Assembly: GCA_947502885.1 (NCBI GenBank)
Contig: CANNBP010000005.1
Coordinates: 62,001-126,000, forward strand
Source of the DNA: an uncultured Aquimarina sp.
GTDB taxonomy: Bacteria; Bacteroidota; Bacteroidia; Flavobacteriales; Flavobacteriaceae
Length of the DNA: 64,000 nt
Direction of reading: 5' to 3'
The position numbers and the translations under genes were made by a program. Every line of letters starts with the position of its first letter. The first letter of the stretch is position 1. Below the pieces are notes generated by a model. The model did no database searches and was not told where the DNA came from. It saw only the letters and a program-made list of their open reading frames with translations. This document shows positions 51,201 through 59,831 of the stretch, in pieces.

Positions 51201-52016
51201 ATTTATAATCGTATGTACATTACGCTTACCTTTATGAGTTATCAAGTCTTCTACTTGTTCTAATAACTTCGAATCTCTAAGGTTATTGGCAAAAACAACA
51301 AACGCATTCATCCCTCGAGTTTGTAATGCCTCACTCATTGCTTGCAATGGTGACATATTATCAGATAGATAATGGGTTCGATATGCAAGTAATACTGCAT
51401 TAGGCTTAGTCGTATCTAATGACAATTCTAAAGCTTCTTGGGTAATCATTCCGGTTGCTGAAGTATATAAAAACACGTCGGCAATTGATTGAGCAGGAGT
51501 AATCTCAATCTTAGTATCAAAAAAAGTATTTCTTAGATAATTAAGCAGAGTAATAGCATTTTGTTTTCCTCCTTCTTGTAAATACTGTCTACATTGATGT
51601 GCAATTTGAATATCAACAGACGATAATTTCATCAACTCAAAATCGGGCTCATGAGCAGGCAAAAATAAAACCGTATTTCCAGTTCGTTCTTGTAGCGTAA
51701 CTAATGATTCTACTAGGTATTTATAATAGCTAAGTCCGCCTAGCATACTACATACAATCACTTTTGCTTTTTCTAATACTTCTTCGAGATAGGTATCAAT
51801 CGTTAATTCTTGTTTTAGATAGACTAGATTAGTCATACGTAAACTAGGTAGCTCATCACCTTCTAATCTATACAGTTCTTTATAGGCTTCATTAAGGGTA
51901 TGAATTTCGGTATCACCAGCACTTAAAAAAACAATGTCTCCTGGTTGCTGTTCTATATAAAAAATCCCATCATCATTTGGGTTCCACCCACCGGGTATCG
52001 TTGCGATTAGATGCAT
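48270..52016 (-). CDS. cobN: Cobaltochelatase large subunit
   Basis: 1248 residues, CobN/BchH family at typical length. Landmarks: AVILPNYPNKDSRLANGVGL, VIHLGKHGNLEWLPGK (metal/porphyrin-site His), INDPGEGTQAKRRNQAVI, GISVWGTSTMRTGGDD and MSERLLEAIQRGMW near the end. It inserts cobalt into hydrogenobyrinic a,c-diamide with ATPase partners, here probably the BchI/BchD-like protein at 53586. CobB-like and chelatase ATPase genes lie upstream on the same strand, with a 230-bp repeat-bearing gap. Confidence 0.95.
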   Translation of the reverse strand: MHLIATIPGGWNPNDDGIFYIEQQPGDIVFLSAGDTEIHTLNEAYKELYRLEGDELPSLRMTNLVYLKQELTIDTYLEEVLEKAKVIVCSMLGGLSYYKYLVESLVTLQERTGNTVLFLPAHEPDFELMKLSSVDIQIAHQCRQYLQEGGKQNAITLLNYLRNTFFDTKIEITPAQSIADVFLYTSATGMITQEALELSLDTTKPNAVLLAYRTHYLSDNMSPLQAMSEALQTRGMNAFVVFANNLRDSKLLEQVEDLITHKGKRNVHTIINTTGFTIKPMDGSEFIFEKLKIPVLQAIFSTANKEVWSEGLFGLPPTDIAMNIALPEIDGRIIGRAVSFKKEVEKDTLTDSSILKYEAHIPACEFMAELAQRWTALQFKENNKKKVAVILPNYPNKDSRLANGVGLDTPESCIVLLDKLKAEGYNIGEQLPKSGTELMHWITQVTTNDVATTITRPHALVFDHKDFQNCFSGLSKELQEKVITQWGKPEDDPYFTGKGFIVSGFLLGNVFVSIQPSRGYNQDPQAIYHSPDLPPTYQYLAYYFWLQQEYHADAVIHLGKHGNLEWLPGKSVSLDPESCFPAAVFGALPHFYPFIINDPGEGTQAKRRNQAVILDHLIPPMTRAESYGSLMKLEHLVDEYYEASSLDPKRSRVLEKEIAQLVKETKLNVDLGISSDDVDELLVKLDGYLCELKEAQIRDGLHIFGKAPVDEQLIDLLIALHRVPGYEQEGITQVLAKDLGIQKNILEISYTEVMELTIENTFCKTAGQVVAQLENIVKEHLIQYLEKGALPEFYPLLSKMLQSIKNNTLPKVKQTTDELHFLLGGLNGAYIPSGPSGAPTRGRLDLLPTGRNFYSVDVRTIPTETAYRLGEKSAQLIIDRYLQENGDYPETIGISVWGTSTMRTGGDDVAQAFALMGVRPIWKNANRRVTDFEVIPLIKLGRPRVDVTLRISGFFRDAFPDVINLFNAVVTRLANLDEPIEDNPIRKRFLEEQNQWQEQGLPSEEASQRALYRVFGSKPGAYGAGLQAVIDEKNWQTQEDLAKVYINWSGYAYGNSKKGVSAHESFQNRLQAMQIVMQNQDNREHDILDSDDYYQFHGGLANAVKATKGDEAEIYFGDHSRPETPKIKTLKEELLKVYRSRVVNPKWIKGVQRHGYKGAFEMAATLDYLFAYDATTNLIDDFMYQGITESYLLTPENKEFIQQNNPWALKDMSERLLEAIQRGMWANPSDEIKTQLEELYMEGEGLVE

Positions 52017-52116
52017 ATCTGTTCTTGTTTTAACCCAAACTCTGTATTAGGGTTTTGTAATGAAACCCAAATATACAATAAAGGCTGGTGCTCCAAATCT
52101 ATTTTGATTTGAAAGC

Positions 52117-52243
52117 GTAGCCATAGCTACGATAAGAAGTCAACTACCTCGGAGCAAGCTCACGAGGCATCCAGCGGAAAAACAGTTTTTATATTTCGAG
52201 GCAAGCCTCGGAGAATTAAACTCCACAATGTGGATTAAAATTG
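52117..52243. repeat. Dispersed repeat family 2, longer copy
   Basis: It has hairpins CGTAGC/GCTACG (about 52115-52131) and CGAGGCAAGCCTCG (52197-52210), then CCACAATGTGGATTAAAAT (52225-52243). The end matches 15561-15580 with one difference, and the start GTCAACTACCT matches 15521-15531. It fills the cbiA-cobN spacer. Confidence 0.65.
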
Positions 52244-52245
52244 GT

Positions 52246-53577
52246 TTATGTATCAGTATTTGAAGTAGATTTCGTTTGTAATAAAAAGTCTACTCTAGAA
52301 TTTGGGTCTATTGCCGCCCAATACAAATGAATGTAGCTTGCATAGACATTTTGATAAGTATAAATTTTTGTTGAAACCTCTTTTTCTCTAGCCGAAAATA
52401 CCCGAGCGATCGTTGCAATTTGATCATCATCTAACACTCTAGAATAATGAAATTCATGCCCCCAAATTTCTAAGTTGTTATAAAGCACTTTTCGGTATCC
52501 CAGGGATAGTTTTTTGTTTTTCATAGATGTCCTAAACGGAAACACATTTACCATAGGGTGTTCTTTGCCAGCTTCATCGATGATTGCATTTCCTAAATAC
52601 ATCATCCCCCCACATTCTGCAAAGATTTTTACTCCTCGATCGGCTGCTTCTCTAATTTGGGTTTTCATTTTAGTATTTTGAGATAACTCTTCAAGATATA
52701 ATTCTGGATAACCACCAGCCAAATAAACATAATCAGCCTCTGGTAGTACTGTATCTTTTATTGGACTGAAATAAACGATATTACCTATTGCTTCTAACCA
52801 TTTTAAATTTTCTAGATAGGTAAAACTAAAAGCTTTATCCTTGGCAATAGCAATCGTTTTGGTTTTTGAAGTTACTAGATTAACCTTAGTTTTCTTCTCA
52901 ATATCTCCAATACCCTTGGCTAGCTCTAAAAGTTCTGAAGTTGATATATGAGCAGCAATATGTACAGCTGCTTTTTCGATAACGGTCTCAAACGTATCAT
53001 CTATATGCAATCCCAAATGTCTAGACGGAATATTAATTTCATCATTCGGTGGAATATACCCCAAGGATTGAATCCCAACCGTATCACATGCTTCTTTTAG
53101 GAAGGCATAATGCGAATCAGTTTTTACAAAATTAAAAATTACTCCTGCTATTTTAACTTTGGGATCAAAGGTTTTCAATCCATGTAAAATTGGTGCAATA
53201 GTATACGCCATACTACTAGCATTTACCACCAAAATAACCGGAATATCTAATAATTTAGCTATCGCTGCAGAGCTACCTTGATCTTTTACCGCCCCATCAA
53301 ACAACCCCATCACACCTTCTACAATACTAATATCAGCTTGCTGTTGGTATTTATTAAATACATCGATCACATGCTCTTCTGACATCATCACAGTATCTAG
53401 ATTTACTGCAGCTTGCCTGGCTGCTGTGGTATGATGAATCGTATCGATATAATCAGGACCACATTTAAAAGGTTGTACAGTATATCCTTGATTTGCAAAC
53501 CAACGAGACAACCCCAGTGTAAGTGTTGTTTTTCCTGAATTGCTCCAAGGAGCAGCGATTAGAAATGCTTTGGACAT
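52246..53577 (-). CDS. cbiA: Cobyrinate a,c-diamide synthase
   Basis: 443 residues. P-loop APWSNSGKTTLTLGL at the N-terminus, CGPDYIDTIHHT, VEGVMGLFDGA, and a C-terminal amidotransferase domain with nucleophile Cys in IFAECGGMMYLG and a His in WGHEFHYSR. It amidates the a and c side chains using glutamine. CbiA and CobB are the same family; the name depends on the pathway. The gene starts 8 bp after the chelatase ATPase gene. Confidence 0.95.
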   Translation of the reverse strand: MSKAFLIAAPWSNSGKTTLTLGLSRWFANQGYTVQPFKCGPDYIDTIHHTTAARQAAVNLDTVMMSEEHVIDVFNKYQQQADISIVEGVMGLFDGAVKDQGSSAAIAKLLDIPVILVVNASSMAYTIAPILHGLKTFDPKVKIAGVIFNFVKTDSHYAFLKEACDTVGIQSLGYIPPNDEINIPSRHLGLHIDDTFETVIEKAAVHIAAHISTSELLELAKGIGDIEKKTKVNLVTSKTKTIAIAKDKAFSFTYLENLKWLEAIGNIVYFSPIKDTVLPEADYVYLAGGYPELYLEELSQNTKMKTQIREAADRGVKIFAECGGMMYLGNAIIDEAGKEHPMVNVFPFRTSMKNKKLSLGYRKVLYNNLEIWGHEFHYSRVLDDDQIATIARVFSAREKEVSTKIYTYQNVYASYIHLYWAAIDPNSRVDFLLQTKSTSNTDT

Positions 53578-53585
53578 AGGTAAAA

Positions 53586-55247
53586 TTAAAAATCAGAAAT
53601 TGTTCTATAATTGAGTCTTAACTGTTGTGCCAATTGTTGCGCTTTCCCTAATCTTACAAAACCAGTTTCGGTATCTATGATCGTTGTATTTTGAATTCGA
53701 GCAAGGTACTTTTTATAGGTGTCAACTGCATATTGAAACGGCTTTTGCGCTCCTGTATTTATTTTTCCATCTGTAAATACGAAAAGTTGTACCGATTGTG
53801 TATTTATAGACCTTATTAACTCATATACCTTAAAAAAAGCGGCTCCTAAGTTGGTCTTGCCCCCAGTTTTTAATTGATAGGTTGCATCTGAAATTTGCCG
53901 CGTATTGGATGTAAATTCCTGAATGATTTGTGCGGTAGTACCTTGCAATCCGACAATAGCATATTGTATTTTTTTTAGAGGATAGGATACTATGGTTTTC
54001 TCGATCACCCCTTTTAAATATGCTATTTGCTGATCCATCGCCATAGAAGCACTGGTGTCAACTAGAAATATAATTCGAGCCGTTGCTTTTTCAGTTGCTT
54101 GTTTATATACAGGCGTGAATTTACCAATACTTAGATAGCTTTTGACGGATTTAATCAAAGAAATTTCAGACTGTTGCTGTGCAGGATATGAAACCGAATG
54201 TAAATGCGCTGTTTCTAATTTAATTTCCTGTTTTTTAGTAGCTTTTGAAGCTGAAAATTTTAGCCCTTGTTGTACCACTTTTGGCAACTGAAAAGAAGAA
54301 TTAGGTTGTCCATTTTGAGGTGCCATTTCTTCCTCGGCAGTATTTGTATTCTGATCCTGAGACTCTTCTTTATTTTGATCAGAAGGTGGTGTATATTCTT
54401 TAGCACGATGTTGTAATACGTAAGGCGCTATTGCATCAATCATGTCCTTGGTTACCTCTGACTGGTTATGATATGCTGCATAGGCTCTTGCTGTTTTTAA
54501 TAACAAAATATCAGCCCGCATTCCTTCTACCTGATTACTTATAGTTAACCTTGCACAATGTTCTTGCATAGTTTCAGAAATGGTAACAGTAATCAATTGT
54601 TTTTTTGCCAAAAGCACCTGATTTTTAATCGCTTGCTCTTCTTTTTCAAAGTGCTTATAAAATGTTATGGGATCGCTATCAAAATCAAGACGTTGCATCG
54701 CAATTTTAGTACGCACTTTTATGTCTTTTGGAGTATGTACCGTTACACTTAATCCAAACCTATCTAATAACTGTGGGCGTAAAGCTCCTTCTTCTGGATT
54801 CATTGTACCTACCAAACAAAAACGACTATCCATCCATTGGGATACTCCTTCTCGCTCTAGATGATATCCTCCTGTTGCAGATGCATCCAATAATACATCC
54901 ATCAAATAATCATTAAGTAGATTAACCTCATCGATATACAAAAACCCTTGGTGTGCCTGTGCTAATAATCCTTTATCAACAATGGTTGTTTTTTGATTAA
55001 TCAAAGCCTCAAGATTAATACTACCCAACACACGATCTTCGGTAGCACCGATAGGTAAATTAACAAAAGGAAAATCTGCCCCCATTAATTGGCTCAATCC
55101 TCGAACCATCGTAGTTTTGGCAGTACCCTTATCACCTGTTGCCAGTACACCGCCAATGCTTGGATCAATTAAATTAAGTAATAAACAAAGCTTTAAATCT
55201 TCTTGACCAGGAATGGCAGAAAAAGGATAGGTGTATTTGGATTGCAT
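53586..55247 (-). CDS. BchI/BchD-like chelatase ATPase with VWA domain
   Basis: 553 residues. AAA+ part (about 1-290): Walker A ATGDKGTAKTTMVRG, Walker B FLYIDEVNLLND, sensor-like VGTMNPEEGALRPQLLDR. A Gln/Asn-rich acidic linker (about 290-320) follows, then a von Willebrand A domain with MIDAS ARIIFLVDTSASMAM and FVFTDGKIN. This is the fused I and D subunit design used with CobN in place of CobS/CobT. It powers cobalt insertion. First gene of a minus-strand set with cbiA and cobN. Confidence 0.93.
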   Translation of the reverse strand: MQSKYTYPFSAIPGQEDLKLCLLLNLIDPSIGGVLATGDKGTAKTTMVRGLSQLMGADFPFVNLPIGATEDRVLGSINLEALINQKTTIVDKGLLAQAHQGFLYIDEVNLLNDYLMDVLLDASATGGYHLEREGVSQWMDSRFCLVGTMNPEEGALRPQLLDRFGLSVTVHTPKDIKVRTKIAMQRLDFDSDPITFYKHFEKEEQAIKNQVLLAKKQLITVTISETMQEHCARLTISNQVEGMRADILLLKTARAYAAYHNQSEVTKDMIDAIAPYVLQHRAKEYTPPSDQNKEESQDQNTNTAEEEMAPQNGQPNSSFQLPKVVQQGLKFSASKATKKQEIKLETAHLHSVSYPAQQQSEISLIKSVKSYLSIGKFTPVYKQATEKATARIIFLVDTSASMAMDQQIAYLKGVIEKTIVSYPLKKIQYAIVGLQGTTAQIIQEFTSNTRQISDATYQLKTGGKTNLGAAFFKVYELIRSINTQSVQLFVFTDGKINTGAQKPFQYAVDTYKKYLARIQNTTIIDTETGFVRLGKAQQLAQQLRLNYRTISDF

Positions 55248-55359
55248 CAGTGCGTGTGATTTTTAATGGTAACTGATGGTAAAAGTACGGAAATATATTA
55301 GGACAATATCATTAACTACATTGTGCTATATCTTAGTAATTCTCTCCTACACTCTACAT

Positions 55360-55938
55360 CTAATTAGGAGCAAAATTATTAGGATCTACAATATGAAAAA
55401 CATCATTTATACCAATAACATACTCATACTTATCACGAATTAGTTTTATTTTATGAATTTCAAAATTCATATCTCTGTTTATAGAATCAACGATACGTAA
55501 TTCATGAACAATACTTAGATAATTTGAATAATCTGTTCTTTCTGAAATTTTTAAAACTACATTTCGTTTGTCACAAATAAGAATACCAGTATTCGTATCA
55601 GAATCTTTAGAAATAATTTCCTGAAACTGAATTAAGAGATCTTTTGGTAATTGAATGTAACGAGAAAAATCAGAAACGTAAAACAAACGTTGGCATTCGG
55701 TTGCTTCTTTATCCTTAAAAGAACTTAGGATTAAATTTTTATGTATTTGTAAAAAATCAAGTAGCTCGATATATGTATCTATATTTTTTTTATCGTTTAT
55801 GGTTTTGTACTCCTTATCCAAAACCTCAGCAATTTTCTCTGATGTAGCTGGTTTTTCAGGAAAAAAAATACTGATAAGTATGGGTACAGCAACGATTCCT
55901 ATTAAAAGAATAAACAAAATAAAGCATCCCTTTTTCAT
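55360..55938 (-). CDS. Hypothetical membrane-anchored protein
   Basis: 192 residues: one N-terminal membrane segment or uncleaved signal (FILFILLIGIVAVPILISIF), then a helical and strand-mixed soluble part of about 165 residues with no recognised domain. Probably anchored in the inner membrane facing the periplasm. It lies 36 bp downstream of trmL on the same strand but seems unrelated to it. Confidence 0.7.
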   Translation of the reverse strand: MKKGCFILFILLIGIVAVPILISIFFPEKPATSEKIAEVLDKEYKTINDKKNIDTYIELLDFLQIHKNLILSSFKDKEATECQRLFYVSDFSRYIQLPKDLLIQFQEIISKDSDTNTGILICDKRNVVLKISERTDYSNYLSIVHELRIVDSINRDMNFEIHKIKLIRDKYEYVIGINDVFHIVDPNNFAPN

Positions 55939-55974
55939 ATCTATTACACCTTTGTTTTTACATCTCTATAAACA

Positions 55975-56424
55975 TCACAGATTTCTAATTCCCTCATAAA
56001 CCACAATACTTACTGCATTGGCAAGATTTAGACTTCTTATTTTATCACTAAACAAAGGGATTTTATAGAGTTTATCTTGATTTACTTCTGTTATAGTATC
56101 AGGTAAACCCGAAGATTCTTTTCCAAAAACAAAAAATAGATCATCTTCATAGGGTATATCATAGTATTCCTTTTCGGCATGACTAGACAGGTATACCATT
56201 TTTTTACCTTGGTTTCGCTCATAAAATTCGTCAATACTCTCATAGATATGTAGCGAAATATGTTGCCAGTAATCTAATCCTGCTCGTTTTAATCTAGCAT
56301 CGGTCAATTCAAAACCAAATGGTTTTACCAGATGCAAATTTGAACCTGATGCCAAACTAAGTCTACCAATGTTGCCTGTATTTGTATGAATTTCTGGTTC
56401 GACAAGTACAATATTATATGCCAT
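55975..56424 (-). CDS. trmL: tRNA (cytidine(34)-2'-O)-methyltransferase
   Basis: 149 residues, SPOUT superfamily. Start IVLVEPEIHTNTGNIGRL, middle FVFGKESSGLP, and end IRSLNLANAVSIVVYEG, the knotted SAM-binding motifs in their usual order and length. It methylates the wobble ribose of tRNA-Leu isoacceptors. Confidence 0.95.
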   Translation of the reverse strand: MAYNIVLVEPEIHTNTGNIGRLSLASGSNLHLVKPFGFELTDARLKRAGLDYWQHISLHIYESIDEFYERNQGKKMVYLSSHAEKEYYDIPYEDDLFFVFGKESSGLPDTITEVNQDKLYKIPLFSDKIRSLNLANAVSIVVYEGIRNL

Positions 56425-56547
56425 ACTTTTAGTGCGCTTTTAAAAAGAAAAATAAGTTTCTATCAAGCGAAAATACAAATTATACATAGACCATAGTCTA
56501 TCTTTTAAATCGGAAATTAATTCTCTTTCTTTACTGTCATTTAGGCA

Positions 56548-56889
56548 CTATAGAAGTTTATATTCAGATAGTTTTTTCTTTTCTCTTAAGTAAAGAAATA
56601 AGGGGAGTCCTCCTGCTATTCCTAATACAAAAGTATACACCCATACCCAGTAAACATTTTTTATTTGATAGCGTCTGGATTCTTTATAAGACCAAATCAA
56701 AAATAACACAACAATAAATAGCAAATCAGTTACAAACGCAGATGAAATATTATTTGCAAACATCTGATTAAATGTATCAATTGGTCGTGTGTAGAGTAAA
56801 TAGTTTCCTGTGTTGATAGATTCTAACATTACAAAAACATTAGGTAGAATAGTTCCTATTATCATTAAGAAGAGATACATTTTTTTCAT
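56548..56889 (-). CDS. DUF2834-like small membrane protein
   Basis: 113 residues from the ATG at 56889 (MKKMYLFLMII); a TTG two codons earlier is less likely. Three hydrophobic spans (about 3-22, 48-66 and 78-100). The arrangement, with ISSAFVTDLLFIVVLF and GGLPLFLYLRE, fits the DUF2834 family of unknown function. Confidence 0.75.
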   Translation of the reverse strand: MKKMYLFLMIIGTILPNVFVMLESINTGNYLLYTRPIDTFNQMFANNISSAFVTDLLFIVVLFLIWSYKESRRYQIKNVYWVWVYTFVLGIAGGLPLFLYLREKKKLSEYKLL

Positions 56890-56955
56890 GATCAAATAAC
56901 TTTAAAAATTGACCTAAATATATAATGCGTTATAGAAAAAGTTAATTGACGATCG

Positions 56956-57540
56956 TCAAGAAATCGTTTTAGATACAATTCTTTTTCTTATTCTACTTAA
57001 CGTTTCGGGTGTTACTCCCAAAAAAGTAGCTAATTGATATTGAGGAATACGCTGTATCAACTGATGATTTGTTTTTAATAGCTTGAGATACCTTTTTTCG
57101 GCATTTAATGTTATAAACGATGCTATGATTTCTTGATATACAATTAACTCTTCTTCCATCATTACTCTAGCAAGAAATTCAAACTTTGGGAATAATTCGA
57201 GAATTTTGTAAGCAATTTCATGTGAAATTACGGCGACATAGGTATTTTCAATAGCCTGTAAATAATGTTTTGATGGCGTCTGCTTAGTAAAACTCTCGTA
57301 TGAACTAACAAACATGTTTTCGAAATAGAAATAAGCAGTTTTTTCTTCTATATCGGTTTTATAAAATAATCTTACAGAACCCTTAAGTATAAAATAAAAC
57401 TCATTAGACACTTCTCCTTCAGAAAGTAATATCTTATCTTTTTCTATTTGTCGAATAGGTATATGCTCTTTTACATAGTTTTTTTCCTCTTCTGTAAGAG
57501 CCGTATATTTTTCAAAAAAAGTAAATAAGGCTTCAATCAT
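56956..57540 (-). CDS. Crp/Fnr-family transcriptional regulator
   Basis: 194 residues. Cyclic-nucleotide-binding-like beta-barrel (about 25-115: ILLSEGEVSNEFYFILKGS) and a C-terminal winged helix (about 150-190: QYQLATFLGVTPETLSRIRK). No Cys cluster, so not an Fnr oxygen sensor. This is the common flavobacterial Crp-like type; its ligand is unknown. Confidence 0.92.
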   Translation of the reverse strand: MIEALFTFFEKYTALTEEEKNYVKEHIPIRQIEKDKILLSEGEVSNEFYFILKGSVRLFYKTDIEEKTAYFYFENMFVSSYESFTKQTPSKHYLQAIENTYVAVISHEIAYKILELFPKFEFLARVMMEEELIVYQEIIASFITLNAEKRYLKLLKTNHQLIQRIPQYQLATFLGVTPETLSRIRKRIVSKTIS

Positions 57541-57668
57541 TTTCTAAGCTACTAAAAAATCACTCAAAAAGTATGCACATTACTATAAATTATCAAATCA
57601 AAAGTAAATTATTTATACCCTCATGAACGCCCTGCTTTCAGTTAAAGTAACCTTCTTTTTAAAAAGTA

Positions 57669-58382
57669 CTATTCAAAAAGACTTCCTTGTAACATGATCA
57701 ATCCAATTATAATTGAGATGACTCCAATAACACCATTCATCCATTTAAAAATAGACATATTACGCTCTATAAAACGACTCATCGTAAAAATAAGCACATA
57801 ACTATAAATTGCCATAGAAATAATGATGCCTATGGATTCTACAATAAGGATTAGAATGGCATCTGAGATAGTATCTGCACTAATGATTAGCGCAGAGGTA
57901 AGCGCTCCTCCCGTACCTGCTAAACCATGTAACATCCCAATCCAAAAAGATCTATTGATCGGATTCATCGCAATTTCTTCTCCCGATTTACCATGTAAAT
58001 GAATAGGATTACTAGCAAGGTGTTCGTGCGCTTCAATTTTTTTATGATCTGCCATCATCTCATTAATCTTATGATTTCTACGAATAGCCATGATCCCTAA
58101 CCAAATCATAATCGGGCCTACAGAAAATTCTGCCCAAAAAGAGATGTTTTCTACAAAAGCAAGAAGCGCAGCCCTAAAGGCTAATGCTACACCACCAAAT
58201 AATAATAAGGTTACCGAATGCCCTAATGCCCATTGCGAGGCTGTAAGTACCGTCTTTAAGGATACTTTCTTTTTCTGAATCGCATTTTCTGCTGCCAATA
58301 CAGATACTGCCGACATATGGTCCGGTTCAAAAGAATGTAATACCCCTGCGATCAAAGGGCGAGCAAGATTCATTATGTTCAT
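57669..58382 (-). CDS. NicO/UreH-like nickel/cobalt transporter
   Basis: 237 residues, about six membrane spans. Near the N-terminus HSFEPDHMSAV gives the H-x4-D-H signature of nickel/cobalt permeases, and GMLHGLAGTGGALT is the second conserved block. A His-rich loop (about 115-135, DHKKIEAHEHLA and IHLHGKSG) could bind metal. Its start overlaps the cbiD stop (ATGA), so it is translationally coupled, strongly suggesting cobalt uptake for B12 synthesis. Confidence 0.87.
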   Translation of the reverse strand: MNIMNLARPLIAGVLHSFEPDHMSAVSVLAAENAIQKKKVSLKTVLTASQWALGHSVTLLLFGGVALAFRAALLAFVENISFWAEFSVGPIMIWLGIMAIRRNHKINEMMADHKKIEAHEHLASNPIHLHGKSGEEIAMNPINRSFWIGMLHGLAGTGGALTSALIISADTISDAILILIVESIGIIISMAIYSYVLIFTMSRFIERNMSIFKWMNGVIGVISIIIGLIMLQGSLFE

Positions 58383-59476
58383 AAAGTATGCGTTATATAG
58401 CTTCCATCATTATTAATTAAATAGAGATGAAGTTGCACATTTGGTGCAATTTTCTGACAATGATAATGGCACCGTTTTATTAGTTTTTGATAAAATTTTT
58501 CTTGATCGGTAAAAGTAAATATTTCTCGAAGACGCCCTGCCATGTTTAATGCTAAAACTTTGTTAGCGATTTCTTCGGGATAACCTGCATCAATTGCCAA
58601 TTGATAAATAAAGTCTTTATCCCAAGTTGTTTTTCCGCTATGGGTATTGGTATTACCTTGTGCTAACTTTGCCGCCTTACCCAACATAATCCCCATAGAT
58701 ACTTTGACAATTTGTGGAGATTGATGAATTTTCTCGAAGGTTTCCTGAATCCAATTACCATAATGCACACAAGAAATATCATCAATTTTAGGAAATAATG
58801 CCTTCAACATTTTTTCGCTACGCGCTCCAGAGTTAATTAGTAATTCGGTCTTACCATTTGCAATCGCAACATCAATTCCTTGCTGAATACTTGCAATATA
58901 TGAAGCCGCAGAAAAAGGAGTAACAATACCACTGGTTCCCAAAATCGAAATCCCATGTAAAATCCCAAGACGGCTATTTAGTGTTTTTTTGGCTATCTGC
59001 TCTCCATTTTTTACAGCAATAGCAATAGTGACTCCGCGTTTTTCTTGTTGATAATCGGCTAGTATTTTTTTACAAACCGTAGTCATCATTTTTCTGGGGA
59101 CAGGATTGATCGCTGGTTCTCCTACAGGAATTTCTAACCCTGGTAGCGTTACCAAGCCCACACCTTCTCCTCTTTTAAAAATAAAATCACCTGTAGTGTT
59201 TAATACTACACTTGCTTTAATTTCTGCACCATGAGTTACATCTGGATCATCACCAGCATCTTTTATAGTGGTATATACAGCTTCTTTTAGGGATAATGCT
59301 ACTAACTCAACTTTGAACGATACCGTTTCTCCAATTGGTAATTCAATTCGTACTTCATTGATTTCTTTTTGGGTTACCAAACTATACAATGCAGCCTTGG
59401 TACATGCAGTAGCACAAGCTCCCGTAGTATACCCTCTACGTAGCGGTTTATCTGGTATGTCTTGTAGTTCTCCCAA
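58379..59476 (-). CDS. cbiD: Cobalt-precorrin-5B C1-methyltransferase
   Basis: 365 residues from a TTG start at 59476; an in-frame stop two codons upstream excludes a longer protein and no ATG lies before the conserved LRRGYTTGACATA motif. Other blocks: DAGDDPDVTHGAEI, GILGTSGIVTPFS-type region (HGISILGTSGIV) and VSMGIMLGKAAKLA. It methylates C1 in the anaerobic corrin pathway. Followed by the Ni/Co transporter gene with an ATGA overlap. No riboswitch signature is seen upstream. Confidence 0.94.
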   Translation of the reverse strand: MGELQDIPDKPLRRGYTTGACATACTKAALYSLVTQKEINEVRIELPIGETVSFKVELVALSLKEAVYTTIKDAGDDPDVTHGAEIKASVVLNTTGDFIFKRGEGVGLVTLPGLEIPVGEPAINPVPRKMMTTVCKKILADYQQEKRGVTIAIAVKNGEQIAKKTLNSRLGILHGISILGTSGIVTPFSAASYIASIQQGIDVAIANGKTELLINSGARSEKMLKALFPKIDDISCVHYGNWIQETFEKIHQSPQIVKVSMGIMLGKAAKLAQGNTNTHSGKTTWDKDFIYQLAIDAGYPEEIANKVLALNMAGRLREIFTFTDQEKFYQKLIKRCHYHCQKIAPNVQLHLYLINNDGSYITHTL

Positions 59477-59687
59477 AGGTTATGTACTGCAAATTTGTAG
59501 GGTTAAAAGTACTATTTTTTGTTTTTAGAAGGGAAATTAAGACGGTTTTAAAGGTTTGAAAGATTACAACACAGCTTATAACTAATAAGAGTTATCTCTC
59601 ACTCAAATGATTTGAAGCGTTGCCAAGATACTTAGATGGATCAAAATATTAGATGTTAATCTTTAACAATTATAAGTTACACAATCA

Positions 59688-59831
59688 TACTGAGCCCTTC
59701 GACAGGCTCAGGGTGACATACGTCTTCGAGATTGTATTTATCGGTATACCAGATGTAATCCCTAACAATAGTACAATTATACTGTCATGCTGAGCCCTTT
59801 GATAGACTCAGGACAGGTACCGTCGAAGTAT
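59688..59831. repeat. Dispersed repeat family 1, two copies
   Basis: At 59688-59745: CATACTGAGCCCTTCGACAG, then GCTCAGGGTGACATACGTCT and TCGAGATTGTATTTATC. At 59782-59831: CATGCTGAGCCCTTTGATAG, then CTCAGGACAGG and CGTCGAAGTA. The second overlaps the 3' end of the CHAT gene. The trailing ACGTCTTCGARATTGTATTT part recurs at 63330-63352 and 63770-63790, so the full unit is longer than the palindrome. Confidence 0.85.
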
